This document shows, piece after piece, positions 61,818 to 64,000 of a stretch of DNA of 64,000 bases. The first letter of the stretch is position 1. Every line of letters starts with the position of its first letter. The notes under the pieces are model-generated. The model saw nothing but the letters and a program-made list of their open reading frames with translations. It was not told the origin of the DNA and ran no database searches. The stretch comes from Stutzerimonas kunmingensis (GTDB lineage: Bacteria; Pseudomonadota; Gammaproteobacteria; Pseudomonadales; Pseudomonadaceae), in the NCBI RefSeq assembly GCF_021432085.1, contig NZ_CP090366.1, positions 930,001 through 994,000 on the forward strand, given 5' to 3'. The position numbers and the translations under genes were made by a program.

Positions 61818-62333
61818 TTATTCGGTTTCCAGCGGTTCGGGAATCGGCACCGGAACCGGCTCCGCTTCATCCACTTCACGCTGAATCTGCTCCAGCAGCG
61901 AGCCAGGCGCAGGGCGCTCTTCAGGCTGACTTGGCTGGGCGGCAGGAGCCGCGTCAGGCGCCTGGGCGTCGCGGCCAAGGATCTGTTCATCGCGGCTTAC
62001 GCCGGGCATGAAGTCGCCGGCCAGGCCCGCCAGCTGGTCGTTGGCATTGAACACCAGGCTGACGCGCTCCTGCTGGCGCGGACTGCCGCCCGGCTGGATG
62101 CTGTACAGGTAGTCCCAGCGGTTGGCATGGAAGGTGTCGGTGATCAGCGGGTTGCCCATGATAAACCGCACCTGCTGGCGGGTCATTCCGGGGCGCAACT
62201 GGTCTATCATGTCCTGCGTGACGACATTGCCCTGTTGAATGTCGACCTTGTAAACCCCGGGGAATGAACAACCGGCGAGTGCGACCAGACCTGCGAAGGA
62301 GAGGCTGGCCAGCATGAGCTTGGTGTTTTGCAT
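61818..62333 (-). CDS. bamE: Outer membrane assembly lipoprotein BamE
   Basis: A 171-residue lipoprotein: signal [20 protein letters not shown] then lipobox LAGC, the SmpA/OmlA domain [20 protein letters not shown] and [13 protein letters not shown], and a Pro/Glu-rich tail. Component of the Bam complex for outer-membrane beta-barrels. Divergent from fur, the usual Pseudomonas arrangement. Confidence 0.93.
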   Translation of the reverse strand: MQNTKLMLASLSFAGLVALAGCSFPGVYKVDIQQGNVVTQDMIDQLRPGMTRQQVRFIMGNPLITDTFHANRWDYLYSIQPGGSPRQQERVSLVFNANDQLAGLAGDFMPGVSRDEQILGRDAQAPDAAPAAQPSQPEERPAPGSLLEQIQREVDEAEPVPVPIPEPLETE

Positions 62334-62428
62334 CGGTGGGTGACTTCCACTATCTTGGCTGGGCAAAGAACCCGGATCATACCCGTATTGAAGGAGGCTG
62401 CGAAACAGCAGCAGCGAGAAAGCCAACC

Positions 62429-62833
62429 ATGGTTGAAAATAGCGAACTACGTAAAGCTGGTCTCAAGGTAACTCTGCCGCGGGTCAAGATCCTGCAGATG
62501 CTGGACACTACCGATCGCCGTCACATGAGCGCCGAAGACGTCTACAAGGCGTTGATGGAAGCGGGTGAGGATGTCGGTCTGGCGACGGTCTATCGCGTGC
62601 TGACCCAGTTCGAGGCGGCCGGCCTGGTAGTTCGGCATAACTTCGATGGTGGTCATGCCGTCTTCGAGCTTGCCGACGGCGGGCACCATGACCACATGGT
62701 CTGCGTTGACAGTGGTGATGTCATCGAGTTCTTCGATCCCGAGATCGAAAAGTTGCAGAAAGAGATCGTCAAGCGCCACGGTTACGAGCTGGTGGATCAC
62801 AACCTTGTGCTCTACGTGCGCAAGAAGGATTGA
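62429..62833 (+). CDS. fur: Ferric uptake regulator Fur
   Basis: A 134-residue Fur: [20 protein letters not shown], helix-turn-helix around [23 protein letters not shown], metal sites in [19 protein letters not shown] and the C-terminal [10 protein letters not shown]. Represses iron uptake with Fe2+. As in other Pseudomonas Fur, the C-terminal CxxC zinc pairs are missing. Confidence 0.96.
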   Translation: MVENSELRKAGLKVTLPRVKILQMLDTTDRRHMSAEDVYKALMEAGEDVGLATVYRVLTQFEAAGLVVRHNFDGGHAVFELADGGHHDHMVCVDSGDVIEFFDPEIEKLQKEIVKRHGYELVDHNLVLYVRKKD

Positions 62834-62846
62834 TCTCCTGTGCATG

Positions 62847-62873
62847 AAAAAGGCGGCCGCGGCCGCCTTTTTT
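62847..62873. terminator. Bidirectional terminator between fur and recN
   Basis: AAAAAGGCGGCCGC with GGCCGCCTTTTTT: perfect palindrome with A/T runs on both sides. Confidence 0.85.
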
Positions 62874-62890
62874 GTGCCTGTCCGTCGGGC

Positions 62891-64000
62891 TCAGGCCTGG
62901 GCCGAGGTGACCATCTGCCGGGCATGCGCCAGTGATTGTTCGGTGAGGTCGACGCCGCCGAGCATCCGCGCGATCTCCTCGACCCGGCCGGCCTGATCCA
63001 GTTCGGTCACTGCTGTGCGAGTCTCGTCGGCGCCTCGAGCCTTGTGCACGAACAGGTGGTGATGGCCTTGGGCGGCGACCTGCGGCAGGTGGGTCACGGT
63101 CAGTACCTGTCCGCGCTCGCCGAGGCGGCGCAGCAGTTGTCCGACGATCTCTGCGGTGGGGCCACCGATGCCAACGTCGACTTCATCGAATACCAGTGTC
63201 GGTACGCGGGACGTCTGGGCCGTGATGACCTGAATTGCCAGGCTGATGCGTGACAGCTCACCGCCCGAGGCGACCTTGGCCAGCGGTCGCAGTGGCTGGC
63301 CCGGGTTGGCGCTGACCAGAAACTCGACCTGCTCCAGGCCGTAGGGCATCAGTTCGCCTTCGGCTGCAGGCTTGAGTTGCACGCTGAATCTGCCGCCTGG
63401 CATACCCAGTCTTTGAATCTCTACCTCGACAGCGCTGGCCAGTTGTTCGGCCGCGGCCTGGCGCATGCGGCTGAGTTCGCCGGCTTTTTCTTCGTAGTGC
63501 CGAGCGTAGGCCGCCAGTTCTTCACCGAGGCGCTCGACTGCTTCGTCGTCGGCGTTCAGCCCTTCTAGCTCCTCCAGCAGCTGCTGGTGGAGGTTGGGCA
63601 GTTCGGTCGGTTGCACGCGGTGCTTGCGAGCGAGGGTGTAGATGGTATCCAGCCGCTCTTCCAGCATCTGCTGGCGCTCCGGATCGGCGTCGAAGTGATC
63701 GACGAAGCGGTTCAGCTCGCCGATCGCCTCTTCGACCTGAATCTGCGCGCTCGCCAGCAGATTGACTGCTTCGCTCAGGGCCTGAGGTTGGTTCTGGAAG
63801 GCGCTCAGACGCTGCAGGCTGCTGGTCAGTGCCGACAGCACGTTGCCGGCATCGCTCTCGCTGCACAGCTCCATGACCTGGCGGCAGGCGCCGAGCAACT
63901 GCTCAGCGTTGGCCAGGTTCTTGTGTTCGCGCTCGAGTTGCTCCAGTTCGTTCTCGCCCAGCGCCAGGTTCTCCAGCTCTTCCAGCTGGTAGCTGAGCAA
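62891..64000 (-). CDS. recN: DNA repair protein RecN, C-terminal part
   Basis: 369 residues, continuing past the window edge. The coiled-coil middle (QLEREHKNLANAEQLL) is followed by the C-terminal ATPase half with signature VASGGELSRISLAIQ and Walker B TLVFDEVDVGIGGPTAEIVG, then VTHLPQVAAQGHHH. SMC-like protein in recombinational double-strand break repair. Its start and Walker A lie beyond 64000. Confidence 0.95.
   Translation of the reverse strand: MLSYQLEELENLALGENELEQLEREHKNLANAEQLLGACRQVMELCSESDAGNVLSALTSSLQRLSAFQNQPQALSEAVNLLASAQIQVEEAIGELNRFVDHFDADPERQQMLEERLDTIYTLARKHRVQPTELPNLHQQLLEELEGLNADDEAVERLGEELAAYARHYEEKAGELSRMRQAAAEQLASAVEVEIQRLGMPGGRFSVQLKPAAEGELMPYGLEQVEFLVSANPGQPLRPLAKVASGGELSRISLAIQVITAQTSRVPTLVFDEVDVGIGGPTAEIVGQLLRRLGERGQVLTVTHLPQVAAQGHHHLFVHKARGADETRTAVTELDQAGRVEEIARMLGGVDLTEQSLAHARQMVTSAQA

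Overview
The window looks like a chromosomal segment of a Pseudomonas of the stutzeri group (Stutzerimonas), inferred from gene content and order, not from any search. The right-hand part (about 50.4-64 kb) is conserved core: ssrA (tmRNA), a lactate-utilisation locus (lldR, lldP, lldE-lldF-lldG, Fe-S D-lactate dehydrogenase), smpB, ratA-rnfH, bamE, fur and the C-terminal part of recN. An LldEFG L-lactate oxidase next to an Fe-S type D-lactate dehydrogenase fits that group.

Everything left of ssrA is accessory DNA, a mosaic of islands and broken mobile elements. A P4-type integrase sits immediately 3' of ssrA, and the genes behind it (int, alpA, a winged-helix protein, then methyltransferase / DUF1016 nuclease / helicase / GIY-YIG protein) all read on the minus strand. 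The last four overlap one another by a few bases and form the best candidate for a little-described defence system (40.2-47.3 kb). Beside it lie an XRE-ImmA/IrrE regulator-peptidase with an unknown partner (38.2-40 kb), a serine resolvase, several unknown ICE-type genes, a MobI-like transfer gene cut by IS30 and an array of repeated AGCAGTG motifs (33.2-38 kb).

Further left is a metal section: a divergent Ni/Co-type cluster (rcnR-rcnA-yqaA-traX on one strand; His-rich protein, HupE/UreJ-like protein, membrane-anchored protein and a 42-residue lipoprotein on the other; 26.5-31.3 kb), and a chromate operon chrB-chrA-rhodanese (23.8-26.5 kb) with a long palindrome touching its start codon. A short tyrosine recombinase between two perfect 16-bp inverted repeats (23.0-23.75 kb) lies in front of chrB.

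From 7 to 23 kb the window carries genes for reactive electrophiles and aldehydes: ArsR regulators, a flavin monooxygenase-like protein, two Old Yellow Enzymes (one frameshifted in a G tract, one close to XenA), an EthD-like protein, glutathione-independent formaldehyde dehydrogenase, two or more zinc-type alcohol dehydrogenases, a quinol monooxygenase, an SDR and a LysR regulator. Fragments of IS66, IS4, IS3, a Tn3-type resolvase, umuC and aldehyde dehydrogenase record repeated deletion here. The first 6.4 kb hold an NhaA antiporter fused to a thioredoxin-like domain and a short UvrA-like ABC protein, which share a duplicated 46-nt translation leader, followed by the C-terminal half of a MobH relaxase joined directly to an IS66 transposase fragment.
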